Below, in pieces: positions 9,609-18,791 of a DNA stretch of 64,000 bases. Source of the stretch: an uncultured Mollicutes bacterium (GTDB lineage: Bacteria > Bacillota_I > Bacilli_A > RFN20 > CAG-826); contig UQFN01000002.1 in assembly GCA_900540365.1 (NCBI GenBank), forward strand, positions 62,001-126,000, in the 5' to 3' direction. Position 1 is the stretch's first letter. Every line of letters begins with the position of its first letter. The notes under the pieces are model-generated. The model was given only the letters and a program-made list of their open reading frames with translations. It did not search any database and was not told where the DNA came from. Position numbers and translations under genes: made by a program.

Positions 9609-10500
9609 TATACACCCTCGCTATTTCATCGACTAAACCTGAAAAAGTCTCAATTTCATTCAAATTCCCTTTAAAACTTGAGTTTTTTAAAAGATTTATG
9701 AATTTGTAAAATGTAGGAATTTCTAGTGAATATTTAGATAAATCAGTTTCTTTAAATAATAAATTTGGTCTAGTTTCTTTAATAAGTTTACCATCATTTA
9801 AGACAAAAACTTTATTAACATAATCTTTTACAACATCCATATCATGAGTAACTAAAATAATAGTTTTTCCTTGTTTATGAATATCCTTAACTAGATTCAT
9901 AATTTCTTTTTTACCTTGTGGATCAAGTCCTGCAGTAGGTTCATCTAAAACTAAAATATCTGGTTGACTAGCTAACACTCCTGCAATTGCAACTCTTCTT
10001 TTTTCGCCACCGCTTAATTCAAATGGATTTTTTTCATAATAATTTTCATTTATACCAACTTTCTTTAAAGCTTCTTTTGCCAATTTTTTTGCTTCTTCTT
10101 CTGGTATTTTAAAGTTTTTCGGTCCAAACATGACATCTTTTAAAACAGTATCTTCAAATAATTGATATTCAGGAAATTGGAAAACCATACCAACTTTTTT
10201 TCTTAATAAATAATTACGTTTGTTTAGTTTTATAATTTCTTTTGTTTCGTTTTTTAATAAAGATTTCTTTAATTTTTTATCTCCAGTAATATAAAAATCA
10301 TCAACTTTAACATATCCTTTGCTTGGAGATAAGAGTGAATTAAAACATTGAATTAAAGTTGATTTTCCACTTCCGGTTTTTCCAACTAAAGCAACAAAAT
10401 CTCCTTTTTCGATGTTTAAAGTTACTCCTTTAATAGCTTCAAAAGCATCAGGACGATTAAAGTTATAACTTAAATATATATCGTGTACTTCTATTTGCAT
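9601..10500 (-). CDS. ecfA2: ECF transporter ATPase EcfA2
   Basis: A 299-residue ABC ATPase with Walker A GKTGSGKST, signature LSGGEKRRVAIAG, Walker B ILVLDEPTAGLD and the H-loop THDMD. The Q-loop FQFPEYQLF is the form typical of EcfA2. It pairs with EcfA1 to drive vitamin uptake through EcfT. It overlaps ecfA1 by 10 bp and ecfT by 8 bp. Confidence 0.94.
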   Translation of the reverse strand: MQIEVHDIYLSYNFNRPDAFEAIKGVTLNIEKGDFVALVGKTGSGKSTLIQCFNSLLSPSKGYVKVDDFYITGDKKLKKSLLKNETKEIIKLNKRNYLLRKKVGMVFQFPEYQLFEDTVLKDVMFGPKNFKIPEEEAKKLAKEALKKVGINENYYEKNPFELSGGEKRRVAIAGVLASQPDILVLDEPTAGLDPQGKKEIMNLVKDIHKQGKTIILVTHDMDVVKDYVNKVFVLNDGKLIKETRPNLLFKETDLSKYSLEIPTFYKFINLLKNSSFKGNLNEIETFSGLVDEIARVYND

Positions 10501-11315
10501 ATAAATTCACTTAAACCTTCAATTGTTTTAATTTCATTTGGAATAAATATTCCTTTTTCTTTTAAAGAATTTTTAACTTTTAAAACAAAAGGAACATCTA
10601 AAGAAACTTTTTTCAAATCTTCTTCATTATTAAAAACTTCATCTGGAGAACCTTCTTTAAAAATTTTTCCGTTATTTAATAAAATACAATAATCACTTAA
10701 ATAAGCTTCTTCAATATCATGTGTAATTGAAATAAAAGTTAATTGTGGGTCATTACGTTTCATTTCAAATATTAAATTTTTAATTTCGCTTACACCTTCA
10801 GGATCTAACATTGATGTCGCTTCATCAAAAATGATAATTTTTAAATCAAGAGCTAAAATTCCAGCAATAGCAACTCTTTGTTTTTGGCCACCACTTAATT
10901 CTGCTGGTTCTTTATCTAAATAATTTATCATTCCTACTTTTTTTGCATATTCATGAACTAAATTATGCATTTTATTAACTTCATAATTTCTATTTTCTAA
11001 ACCAAAGGCAATATCACTTTCGACTGTTGTACCAATAAATTGGTTATCTGGATTTTGAAAAACAATTCCAATTGAACGTCTAATTTCTTTTAGATTTTTT
11101 TCAACTCCTAATAAACCATTAATATATATTTCACCTTTATTTGGTTCAATTAAACAAGATAATAATTTTGCTAAAGTAGATTTTCCACTACCATTATGCC
11201 CAATTAAAGTAACATAAGCTCCTTTTGGTATAGCAAAATTAATGTTATCTAAAACAACATCATCTTTTTTATAACTAAAAGAAACATTCTTTACTTCAAT
11301 TGCATATTCATTCAT
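10491..11315 (-). CDS. ecfA1: ECF transporter ATPase EcfA1
   Basis: A 274-residue ABC ATPase with Walker A GHNGSGKST, Q-loop FQNPDNQFIG, signature ELSGGQKQRVAIAG and a Walker B that reads IIIFDEATSMLD. The second acidic residue and the DEATS form are normal for EcfA1. It is the first of three overlapping ECF genes and follows the dCMP deaminase gene by one base. Confidence 0.94.
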   Translation of the reverse strand: MNEYAIEVKNVSFSYKKDDVVLDNINFAIPKGAYVTLIGHNGSGKSTLAKLLSCLIEPNKGEIYINGLLGVEKNLKEIRRSIGIVFQNPDNQFIGTTVESDIAFGLENRNYEVNKMHNLVHEYAKKVGMINYLDKEPAELSGGQKQRVAIAGILALDLKIIIFDEATSMLDPEGVSEIKNLIFEMKRNDPQLTFISITHDIEEAYLSDYCILLNNGKIFKEGSPDEVFNNEEDLKKVSLDVPFVLKVKNSLKEKGIFIPNEIKTIEGLSEFICK

Positions 11316-11316
11316 A

Positions 11317-11784
11317 TTATTTTAATTCAACGCTTGTATATCTTCCTTTATATTGTTCGATTTCAACTCCAGCTACTTCAAATAATTTTTTACTAGCTCT
11401 AGTTGATAATTGATCTTGATATTTATCTGATAAATATATAACTTTTTTAATACCAGTTTGAATAATTGCTTTAGCACATTCATTACAAGGAAATAGAGTT
11501 ACATAAATTTTACAACCATTTAAATGACTTCCATCGCGAGTATTTAAAATAGCATTAAACTCTGCATGACAAACATATAAATACTTATTGTTTAAATCTT
11601 CGCCTTTTTCCCAAGTTAATTTTGTATCATCACAATGTCTTGGCATACCATTATAGCCAATTGAAACAACCTTGTTTTCGTTATCGACGATACAAGCCCC
11701 AACTTGTGTTGATGGGTCTTTACTTCTTTTTGCACTTAATAGTGCAATTGTCATAAAATATTCATCCCAAGTAACCCTATCCAT
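11317..11784 (-). CDS. comEB: dCMP deaminase (ComEB-type)
   Basis: A 155-residue zinc deaminase that converts dCMP to dUMP for thymidylate synthesis. The zinc site is visible as CHAEFNAIL (His ligand plus catalytic Glu) and PCNECAK (two Cys). The allosteric-site region is short. The gene begins the minus-strand run comEB-ecfA1-ecfA2-ecfT-truA and is divergent from the CBS gene. Confidence 0.92.
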   Translation of the reverse strand: MDRVTWDEYFMTIALLSAKRSKDPSTQVGACIVDNENKVVSIGYNGMPRHCDDTKLTWEKGEDLNNKYLYVCHAEFNAILNTRDGSHLNGCKIYVTLFPCNECAKAIIQTGIKKVIYLSDKYQDQLSTRASKKLFEVAGVEIEQYKGRYTSVELK

Positions 11785-11812
11785 AATCTACTCCTAATAA
11801 ACTATGCTATAT

Positions 11813-11841
11813 TTTACACTAAATCTTTGCAATGTTATAAT
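11813..11841 (+). promoter_or_regulatory. Promoter giving a leaderless CBS-domain mRNA
   Basis: TTTACA (11813-11818), a 17-bp spacer and a perfect TATAAT (11836-11841). The start codon ATG at 11848 is the seventh base after the -10 box, where transcription should begin, and no ribosome site is present. Confidence 0.75.
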
Positions 11842-11847
11842 ATTTTC

Positions 11848-12255
11848 ATGAATGTTTTGTTTTTTCTTACACCAAAAAGTCAAATTAAATACGTTTTAGA
11901 TGATATGTCCATTCGTCAAGTGCTAGAATTTTTTGAATTTCATCGTTATCAAGTAGTTCCAATTTTAAATAAAGAAGGGAAATATATAGGAACTATTAGT
12001 GAAGGGGATTTGCTTTATTATTTAAAAGATCATCCTTTTAAATCATTAAATATATTTAATAATATTTCGATGAAAGAAATTGAAAGACATGTTGATTACA
12101 TGCCTATTGATTATAATGCTCAAATGGATTCGTTAATGATTGCTGCAAACAATCAAAACTTTGTTCCAGTTCTTGATGATAAGAAAAATTTTATCGGTAT
12201 TATTACACGTAAATCAATTATTACATACTTGTATTTAAAACGCGACGAAAACTAA
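11848..12255 (+). CDS. CBS-domain protein
   Basis: A protein of about 135 residues made of two CBS motifs. GTISEGDLLYYL and GIITRKSIITYLY are the typical strand-helix ends of each. Such stand-alone pairs bind adenine nucleotides and act as energy sensors; the partner is unknown. An ATG also exists 21 bases upstream, at 11827, but it lies inside the promoter, so I place the start at 11848. It is convergent with pepT. Confidence 0.8.
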   Translation: MNVLFFLTPKSQIKYVLDDMSIRQVLEFFEFHRYQVVPILNKEGKYIGTISEGDLLYYLKDHPFKSLNIFNNISMKEIERHVDYMPIDYNAQMDSLMIAANNQNFVPVLDDKKNFIGIITRKSIITYLYLKRDEN

Positions 12256-12301
12256 GAATTTTTTAAAAAAAGCCTGCAAAACTAAGTTATTTTTTTAATT
12301 T
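12254..12301 (+). repeat. Dispersed intergenic repeat, copy B
   Basis: Contains AAAAGCCTGCAAAACTAAG followed by a T run, aligning with copies A, C, D and E. It fills the gap between the convergent CBS and pepT genes, where it could also act in termination. Confidence 0.55.
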
Positions 12302-13488
12302 AACATATTTTTTAATATTTCTATCATTTTATTCATTTGCGTTAATGATACTAGTTCAAACTTACCATGAGCATTATATCCTCCAGTTCCTAAATTAGGA
12401 CAAGGTAAACCCATGTATGTTATAGTTGCTCCATCAGTACCACCTCTAATAGGTAAATAAGATATTGTTTCATTAGATTTTAAATATGCATTATTTATAG
12501 TTAATAATGCTTCAGGATGATGAATAATTTCAGGTGCCATATTTAAATAACTATCTTTTATTTCATATTCAATTTGAGCTTTTGGATATTTATTCTTAAT
12601 AGTGTCAACTGCCTTTAAAATTAACTCTTTTTTATTTTGTAATAATTCTAAATCATGATCACGAAGAATATAACTTAGACTTGCTTTATTTACATCGCCA
12701 TTAATTTCTTCTAAATGAATAAATCCTTCATATTCTTCTGTTTTTGAAGGAATCATTTCCGAAGGTAATAAATTATTTAACTCTATGGCAAGTAAACTTG
12801 CATTAATCATAATATCTTTAGCTGAACCTGGATGAACATTAATTCCATGAATTATAATTTTTGCACTTGCCGCATTAAAATTTTCATAATTAGCATAATT
12901 AATTGGTCCACCATCAATTGTATAAGCAATATTAGCATTCATTTTTTTAACATCAAATTTAGATGCTCCTAAACCTATTTCTTCATCTGGAGTAAAACAA
13001 ATTGCTAAATTAACTTTTAATTCATCTTTATGTAACAAAAAATATTTTATAATTTCAAAAATAATAACAATGCCTGCTTTATCATCAGCACCAAGTAAAT
13101 GATAACCATCAGTACATATAAGATCTTCGCCTTTTAAATCTTTTAAAAATGGAAAATCATTTAAACTCAAAACATCACCACTTTTTAAATATATGTCCTT
13201 TCCATCATAACTATTAATAATTAAAGGCTCCTTTAATCCTCCATCAAAAACAGGAGCTGTATCCATATGTGCAATTAATCCAATTGTTTGATCTTTATTC
13301 ACATCAATTCGTCCATATATATAACCGAATTCATCTTTATAAGCATTCATTAACCCTAACTCATGAAGGTCATTTACAAGCATATCTCCAAATGCTAATT
13401 GCGAAGCTGTACTTGGAAATGTTTCACTATTTTCATCACTTTTTGTATCGAATGCAACATATTTTAGAAATCTTTCTCTTAAATCCAT
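12295..13488 (-). CDS. pepT: Peptidase T (tripeptide aminopeptidase)
   Basis: A 397-residue M20-family dizinc aminopeptidase that releases N-terminal residues from tripeptides in the cytoplasm. Metal-site motifs are IAHMDTAP, GADDKAGI and the catalytic PDEEIG. The C-terminal RGGTDGA and GTGGYNAHGKFE are diagnostic of PepT. Length is normal (about 405-410). An AGGAG ribosome site precedes the start. It is single on the minus strand. Confidence 0.94.
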   Translation of the reverse strand: MDLRERFLKYVAFDTKSDENSETFPSTASQLAFGDMLVNDLHELGLMNAYKDEFGYIYGRIDVNKDQTIGLIAHMDTAPVFDGGLKEPLIINSYDGKDIYLKSGDVLSLNDFPFLKDLKGEDLICTDGYHLLGADDKAGIVIIFEIIKYFLLHKDELKVNLAICFTPDEEIGLGASKFDVKKMNANIAYTIDGGPINYANYENFNAASAKIIIHGINVHPGSAKDIMINASLLAIELNNLLPSEMIPSKTEEYEGFIHLEEINGDVNKASLSYILRDHDLELLQNKKELILKAVDTIKNKYPKAQIEYEIKDSYLNMAPEIIHHPEALLTINNAYLKSNETISYLPIRGGTDGATITYMGLPCPNLGTGGYNAHGKFELVSLTQMNKMIEILKNMLN

Positions 13489-13564
13489 AAATTTCTCCTA
13501 AATTTTCGAATTCTTCTATAAATATATATAGAAAATAATTCAATTATATTTTAAAATTAATAAT

Positions 13565-14356
13565 ATGGAAGTAAAGGTTTTTAAAAAATATTTGTTTAAT
13601 TTTATTGCACTTTTAGTGTTCGTTGGACTTATTTTATTGGTAACAGTAAATTCATGGAGTCAAGCTGCTTTTGGGGTTGAAGGTTATTTCGAATTAAAAG
13701 AACTCCCAACAGTCATCGGCAACGGTTTAGCATTACCACGGAAAAATATTAATATTTTAGTACTAATTGTATATTTAGTTCCTGGAATATTTGCTATATT
13801 TTTCATTTTATTGATACTTTTAAGTATTATTCGTGGAAAATGGTCTCCATTCTTATATATATTTTGGTTATTAATTTTAACTGCAATTATTGCTGGTGCT
13901 ACTGCAATCGTATTTTCAATCTTAGTTAGTCCTGATTCTGGTGGAATTTATGAATCTAGATTAAATCATTTTAGAGATGCATTATTATTTAAAGGTATTA
14001 CATTAGAAGGCATTGACTTCCAAAATAAAGAGGCATTAATTACTTTAGTTAAACAAATTGGTTATTCAATTGTTCTTTGGTTAATTGCACTTTTTGCTGT
14101 TATTAATTTCTTTGCTTATTTAAATGTTGGTTGTACATATATTTCAAAAGCAAATAGAAGAAAAGTCTATTATCCATCACAAAAAGATTTTGCAAAAACT
14201 CCAATCAATTATTATTACGTTAGTAACTACTATACACAACCAGGTGCAAATGCTCCTTATTCTTCAAAAGTAATCGATACAACAAATCCTAACAAGAAGA
14301 ATAAAAACATGGTTTATCCAAAAATTAAAATGAAAGATAATGCACAAAATAATTGA
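13565..14356 (+). CDS. Four-helix membrane protein of unknown function
   Basis: A 263-residue protein I do not recognise. Hydrophobic segments are seen at about residues 8-28, 62-88, 94-118 and 168-195. The last 70 residues are polar and rich in Lys, Asn and Tyr, so probably cytoplasmic. There is no clear ribosome site, and TATATT/TAAAAT boxes lie within 20 bases of the ATG, suggesting a very short leader. The stop is TGA, one of few in the window. The next gene starts 17 bases before this stop, so the two are co-translated. Confidence 0.7.
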   Translation: MEVKVFKKYLFNFIALLVFVGLILLVTVNSWSQAAFGVEGYFELKELPTVIGNGLALPRKNINILVLIVYLVPGIFAIFFILLILLSIIRGKWSPFLYIFWLLILTAIIAGATAIVFSILVSPDSGGIYESRLNHFRDALLFKGITLEGIDFQNKEALITLVKQIGYSIVLWLIALFAVINFFAYLNVGCTYISKANRRKVYYPSQKDFAKTPINYYYVSNYYTQPGANAPYSSKVIDTTNPNKKNKNMVYPKIKMKDNAQNN

Positions 14357-15122
14357 TGCACATGCCCATTTAGGATATTGGCCAACTTTAGCAAAAGCTA
14401 AAGAAATGCTTATATATTCAACAAATAAAAACAAAGTGAACTTCACTTTGTTTTCTTTTGATGGAACAGAAGTTAGTGGCGAACATAAAAACAAAATAGT
14501 CCCACAAATTGAAGGCTCAAAAAAAGCTCTTTCCTTTGTGAAAAAATATCCAGATAGTTTTGGTATGCTTATACGGTGTAGACCAAGATTTGAAAAAAAT
14601 ATTCAAGAATTAGACACTTTTATTTCAAAACATAGAGAATTTATATATGGTTTAAAATTTCATCCTTATACTTCTCAGCTTAAAATTACTGATCCAAGAA
14701 ATTATCCATATTTTTATCTTGCTAAAAAATATAATTTGCCAATTTTAGTTCATACCGCTAATGATAAATACTCTAAATTAATATATATGGATCGAGTTTG
14801 TAAAAAGTTTAATGATTTAACTTTTATCGCTGCTCATTGTGAGTTGCTTAGTGATCATTTAATAACTATTGAAGTATTAAAAAACAATCCAAATTTATAT
14901 TGCGATACTGCTTGGGTTGATATGAAATTTATTAAATTATTAAAAGCTAATAATTTAATGGATCGTGTCATGTTTGGTACTGATAATCCAATTGATGGTT
15001 TTGAAACATTAAATGAACAAATTTATCAAGATTATTTTCATAATAAAATTCGTTTATCAAATAAAGACTATCAAAAATTAATGTATTATAATGCAAAGAA
15101 AGTTTACAAAATTAACCTATAG
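14340..15122 (+). CDS. Amidohydrolase-family metal-dependent hydrolase
   Basis: A 260-residue TIM-barrel hydrolase. The N-terminal DAHAHLG gives the first His pair, LVHTAND and IAAHCE supply further metal-ligand His residues, and MFGTDNPIDG carries the catalytic Asp. This pattern fits the amidohydrolase_2 / TatD-like group; the substrate is unknown. It overlaps the membrane-protein gene upstream and converges on a tiny Cys-containing gene, with an 11-bp overlap of coding ends. Confidence 0.8.
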   Translation: MHKIIDAHAHLGYWPTLAKAKEMLIYSTNKNKVNFTLFSFDGTEVSGEHKNKIVPQIEGSKKALSFVKKYPDSFGMLIRCRPRFEKNIQELDTFISKHREFIYGLKFHPYTSQLKITDPRNYPYFYLAKKYNLPILVHTANDKYSKLIYMDRVCKKFNDLTFIAAHCELLSDHLITIEVLKNNPNLYCDTAWVDMKFIKLLKANNLMDRVMFGTDNPIDGFETLNEQIYQDYFHNKIRLSNKDYQKLMYYNAKKVYKINL

Positions 15123-15258
15123 TGCAACTTCCACCACTACAACTTGATCCACCAGTAATGCTATCTTGTGGTAATATTCCATAAACAATTAAAAAAATTG
15201 CTAAGACAATAACTAATAAAACACCAATAACTATAATAATTTTAAGCGCTTTTTTCAT
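15112..15258 (-). CDS. Small Cys-tailed single-pass membrane peptide
   Basis: A 48-residue reading frame with an excellent ribosome site (AAAAGGAG, 7 bases before ATG). It begins MKKALK, then has about 22 hydrophobic residues (one transmembrane helix), then a Ser/Gly tail containing CSGGSC. It overlaps the end of the ECF S gene by 17 bp and the convergent hydrolase by 11 bp. The arrangement resembles small Cys-rich membrane peptides such as the FeoB-associated kind, but the identity is not established. The two Cys could bind metal or form a disulfide. Confidence 0.65.
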   Translation of the reverse strand: MKKALKIIIVIGVLLVIVLAIFLIVYGILPQDSITGGSSCSGGSCTIG

Positions 15259-16063
15259 TTTGTATCTCCTTTTTAAAAGGCAACTTCATAGGTTCAAGTA
15301 AAGCACTGCGATTATTTAACATTAAAGTAATATTTAAAGAGAAAATAACAATGATACTATGGACTAAACAAGTAAAAAATCCTGTCATTAATTTAATAAA
15401 TAAAACAAACAAGAAATCATAATTTAATACATAGGCAGTAATAATACTGCTTATAGGATTTTTAATTAGCATATAAGTTAAAAACATACTGGACATTAAA
15501 GTGAAAATATTATAATTTTCGTTAATTTTCTTGTTTTTAAATTTAATTTTAACTATAACAGCTGCTGTTATATAAAAAATTGATAAGCCAAAAATTAAAC
15601 ATATCAAAGTAATTTTAAGCCATGGTTCAAAAGTATAATTCGTTTTTCCATATCCTATTGAATCATTAGTTAATAAAATTACAGTTGAAAAAATCGCGAA
15701 AGCGCTTAATAAAATCATTAAGACAATCGGAATTTTTCTTTCTATTTTGTAATAATTAATTAATTTATAGAAATAATATGGAAATAATCCTGTCAATAAA
15801 GCAGGAATTGTAAATAGTGGATTAAAAGCTCCCCCTTGAGGAAATAAAATTGCTCCAAGTACATCACTAGCCCCACCAACAATCATTCCCCATAATGGAC
15901 CTAAATAAAATGAAGAAAATAAAACTACACTATTTGCAAAACTTATTTTTAAAAAACTTAAGCCAAATAATCCAGGCAATGCAAAAAATCGCGATAAAAT
16001 TATTGTTAATGCTATAAACAATGCACTATAACAAATTTTATATAAAAGTGTTTGCTTTCTCAT
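15242..16063 (-). CDS. ECF transporter S component, folate (FolT) type
   Basis: A 273-residue membrane protein whose first 110 residues match the S-component fold: a short basic start, ALFIALTIILSR, then GPLWGMIVGGASDVLGAI, characteristic of the folate-family FolT group. It would capture folate and use the EcfA1-A2-T module encoded at 8727-11315. It is longer than usual (about 170-210) because of extra helices and a Lys-rich C-terminus. Start and smpB stop overlap by 4 bp. The exact vitamin is inferred. Confidence 0.7.
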   Translation of the reverse strand: MRKQTLLYKICYSALFIALTIILSRFFALPGLFGLSFLKISFANSVVLFSSFYLGPLWGMIVGGASDVLGAILFPQGGAFNPLFTIPALLTGLFPYYFYKLINYYKIERKIPIVLMILLSAFAIFSTVILLTNDSIGYGKTNYTFEPWLKITLICLIFGLSIFYITAAVIVKIKFKNKKINENYNIFTLMSSMFLTYMLIKNPISSIITAYVLNYDFLFVLFIKLMTGFFTCLVHSIIVIFSLNITLMLNNRSALLEPMKLPFKKEIQNEKSA

Positions 16064-16524
16064 ACATCCCTCTTTAAAGCCTTAGCAATATGTCTTTCAT
16101 CATCTCTTTTTTTAATTGTTTCACGTTTATCGTATAATTTTTTGCCTTTTCCAAGAGCAATTTCAACTTTGCAACGACCTTTTTTTAAATATATTTTTGT
16201 TGGTATAAGTGTATAACCATCTTTAATCACTTTGTTATTTAATTTTAAAATTTCTTTTTTATGAAGGAGCAATTTTCTATTTCTTAATGGCTCATGATTA
16301 TAAATATTTCCATATTCATAAGGAGCTATATTCATATTAATAATAAAAACTTCCAAATTTTTAATTACTACAAATGCCTCATTTATAGAACAATTATGAT
16401 TACGAATAGATTTAATTTCAGTACCAAAAAGTTCGATTCCACATTCTAAAAAATCACTTAAAAAATAATTAAAGTGAGCTTTTTTATTAGTAGTTAAAAC
16501 TTTAATACCTACTTCGTTTTCCAT
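16060..16524 (-). CDS. smpB: SsrA-binding protein SmpB
   Basis: A 154-residue tmRNA-binding protein needed for trans-translation. It has the oligonucleotide-binding fold motifs FGTEIKSIR and NMNIAPYEYGN, and the basic tail GKGKKLYDKRETIKKRD that reaches into the decoding site. Length is normal. The tmRNA itself is not in the window. Confidence 0.95.
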   Translation of the reverse strand: MENEVGIKVLTTNKKAHFNYFLSDFLECGIELFGTEIKSIRNHNCSINEAFVVIKNLEVFIINMNIAPYEYGNIYNHEPLRNRKLLLHKKEILKLNNKVIKDGYTLIPTKIYLKKGRCKVEIALGKGKKLYDKRETIKKRDDERHIAKALKRDV

Positions 16525-16569
16525 ATTTAGAATTATATATTAATCTAGTTATATTTACTAATGTAAATA

Positions 16570-18789
16570 TTATTTATTTTTATTTAAAAATAATGTTAAA
16601 GCATTTAGACAAACAGTAACACTTGAAAGAGCCATAAGCATACTGCATATCATTGGAGATAAAGTAAAATTAAAAAAAGCAAAAGCTCCTGCTGCAATCG
16701 GAATAAATATAATATTATAAATAAATGCCCAAAATAAATTTAATGAAATATTAAATCTAATTCTTTTAGCAATCTTTATCAATTTTATAATATCTAATAA
16801 ATTACTGCGCATTAAAATAAAATCACTGCTAGCTAGAGCAACATCACTTCCTTTAGCTATTCCTACTCCAATATCACTTAAATTCAAAGCAATAGAATCA
16901 TTAACACCATCACCTATCATCATTACTTTATTTCCTTCTTCTTGCAAAGACTTTACAATATTAGATTTTTCATTTGGAAGAACTTCACTTATTACTTCTT
17001 TAATGTTACATTCACCAGCAATTTGATTAGCAATTATAGAGTTATCACCAGTTAATAAAATTATTCTTTTAAAATATTTACTTGCTTCATGAATAAATTC
17101 TTTAGCATTAAATTTTAATTTATCCTTTAAATAGAAAATAGCAAATATCTCATCTTCATTAAAAGCAATTAGTGGTAACAAACCATTTTTTGTTTCTTGA
17201 TCAATAGTTTCTAGAACTTCTTTATCAACATTCTTTTTAATATCAAGCAAATATTTTATATTCCCAACATAAATTTTACGTTCTTTAAAATTAGCATAAA
17301 CTCCTTTCCCAGGTTCAATTCCATTTGAAATAAAATCGTTTGAAATCTTATTTTTATTTAAGAACTTAACAATTCCTTTAGCTAATGGATGAGTTGAATA
17401 TTTTTCTAAAGTATAAATTTCATCAAGGATTTGCAGGCTTTTTGTCAAAATTTGAGCCTTTTCGACATCTAGTTCACCATTAGTGATAGTATTTGTTTTA
17501 TCTAAAACTAATACATTAACATCTTTTAATTGTTCAATAGCTTCGCTGTTATTAACTAAAATTCCTTGTTTAGCAAATACACTACTTCCTACTAGTAAGG
17601 AAATTGGAGTAGCTAAGCCTAAAGCACATGGACAACTAACTACTATAACACTAACAGCAAAACTAAAAGCTTGATTAAAATCATGATTACTCGGAATACT
17701 TATCCATAAAACAAAAGTTAATATAGCAAGAGAAATAATTACAGGAACAAAATATTTAGCGATAATATCAATTTTCCTAGTTAATTTATTATTCATATTG
17801 CTTGCTTCCATAACTAATGAAATTATTTTAGACAAAACATTATCTTTTTTTGCTTTACTAATTTTAATTTTTAATGTTCCATCAATATTTAAACTTCCAC
17901 CTATAACATGATCGTCATCTTCTTTATAAATTGGTAAGCTTTCACCACTAATAATCGATTCATCTACACTACTTTTACCACTAATAATTATTCCATCACT
18001 AGGAATTACTTCTCCAGGGTTAACTATAATTACATCATTTAATTTAAGATATTTACTTTCAATATCTTCGACCTTATTATCTTTAAATAAATGTGCTGTC
18101 TTAGGACGAAGTTTTAAAAGTTCATTAATAGTTGTTTTTGCCTTTCTTTTACTTAATAATTCAATATATTTTCCAATTGTAACGATGACTAAAATCATTG
18201 CTGCACTATCATAATATAAATGAACATGTTCATAGGAAATATTTGGGTTTACCGTATGATTGATATTAGTATATAAGCTATAAATTAAAGAAAATAAACT
18301 TCCTAAAAATACTAAAGTATCCATATTAGGAGTAAGTTTAATTAAAGCTTTAAATCCATCTTTATAATAATTAAAAAATAAACCAATAATAATTAAAGTT
18401 AAGGCAAGTTGTATATATTCGCCAACATAAACCGGTGATTTAAAAAATTGAGGTATAGCATTTGGATACATACTTCCCATACCTAAATATATTAAAGGAA
18501 TCAATAATATAAGACCAAAAACAATTCGGATCAATACACTTTTTGATTTATCATTTTTATTAAGATTTAATATTTCATCTTCATCAATTATTTCAAGATT
18601 ATACCCAATATTTTTACAACTATTAATAAGTATTTCATCATTAACATTTTTGTTTGTTAAGACTTTTACACTGGAAGTAATAACATTTGCTTCAACATCG
18701 ACAACGCCATCAACTTTTTTTAATTCGTTTTCAATATTAACTTTACATGCAGCACAGTGCATATTATTACATGAATATAACTTTTCCAT
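16570..18789 (-). CDS. copA: Copper-type P1B ATPase (CopA-like)
   Basis: A 739-residue heavy-metal transporter. One N-terminal metal-binding domain carries MHCAAC (Cys 12 and 15). The membrane metal site is SCPCALGLATP, the actuator loop is SGES, the ATP site keeps the HP pair (STHPLAKG), and the hinge is GDGVNDS. The phosphorylation motif reads DKTNT instead of the nearly invariant DKTGT, with the Asp intact. CPC implies Cu(I) export. The gene stands 2 bp after a flavodoxin-like gene, perhaps one transcript. No copper chaperone or CsoR is seen. Confidence 0.88.
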   Translation of the reverse strand: MEKLYSCNNMHCAACKVNIENELKKVDGVVDVEANVITSSVKVLTNKNVNDEILINSCKNIGYNLEIIDEDEILNLNKNDKSKSVLIRIVFGLILLIPLIYLGMGSMYPNAIPQFFKSPVYVGEYIQLALTLIIIGLFFNYYKDGFKALIKLTPNMDTLVFLGSLFSLIYSLYTNINHTVNPNISYEHVHLYYDSAAMILVIVTIGKYIELLSKRKAKTTINELLKLRPKTAHLFKDNKVEDIESKYLKLNDVIIVNPGEVIPSDGIIISGKSSVDESIISGESLPIYKEDDDHVIGGSLNIDGTLKIKISKAKKDNVLSKIISLVMEASNMNNKLTRKIDIIAKYFVPVIISLAILTFVLWISIPSNHDFNQAFSFAVSVIVVSCPCALGLATPISLLVGSSVFAKQGILVNNSEAIEQLKDVNVLVLDKTNTITNGELDVEKAQILTKSLQILDEIYTLEKYSTHPLAKGIVKFLNKNKISNDFISNGIEPGKGVYANFKERKIYVGNIKYLLDIKKNVDKEVLETIDQETKNGLLPLIAFNEDEIFAIFYLKDKLKFNAKEFIHEASKYFKRIILLTGDNSIIANQIAGECNIKEVISEVLPNEKSNIVKSLQEEGNKVMMIGDGVNDSIALNLSDIGVGIAKGSDVALASSDFILMRSNLLDIIKLIKIAKRIRFNISLNLFWAFIYNIIFIPIAAGAFAFFNFTLSPMICSMLMALSSVTVCLNALTLFLNKNK

Positions 18790-18791
18790 AT

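Noticed and set aside
14340..14410. UGA read as Trp (Mycoplasma-type code)
   Set aside because: Reading through the TGA at 14354 gives only a short tail, and the overlapping hydrolase start fits a normal stop.
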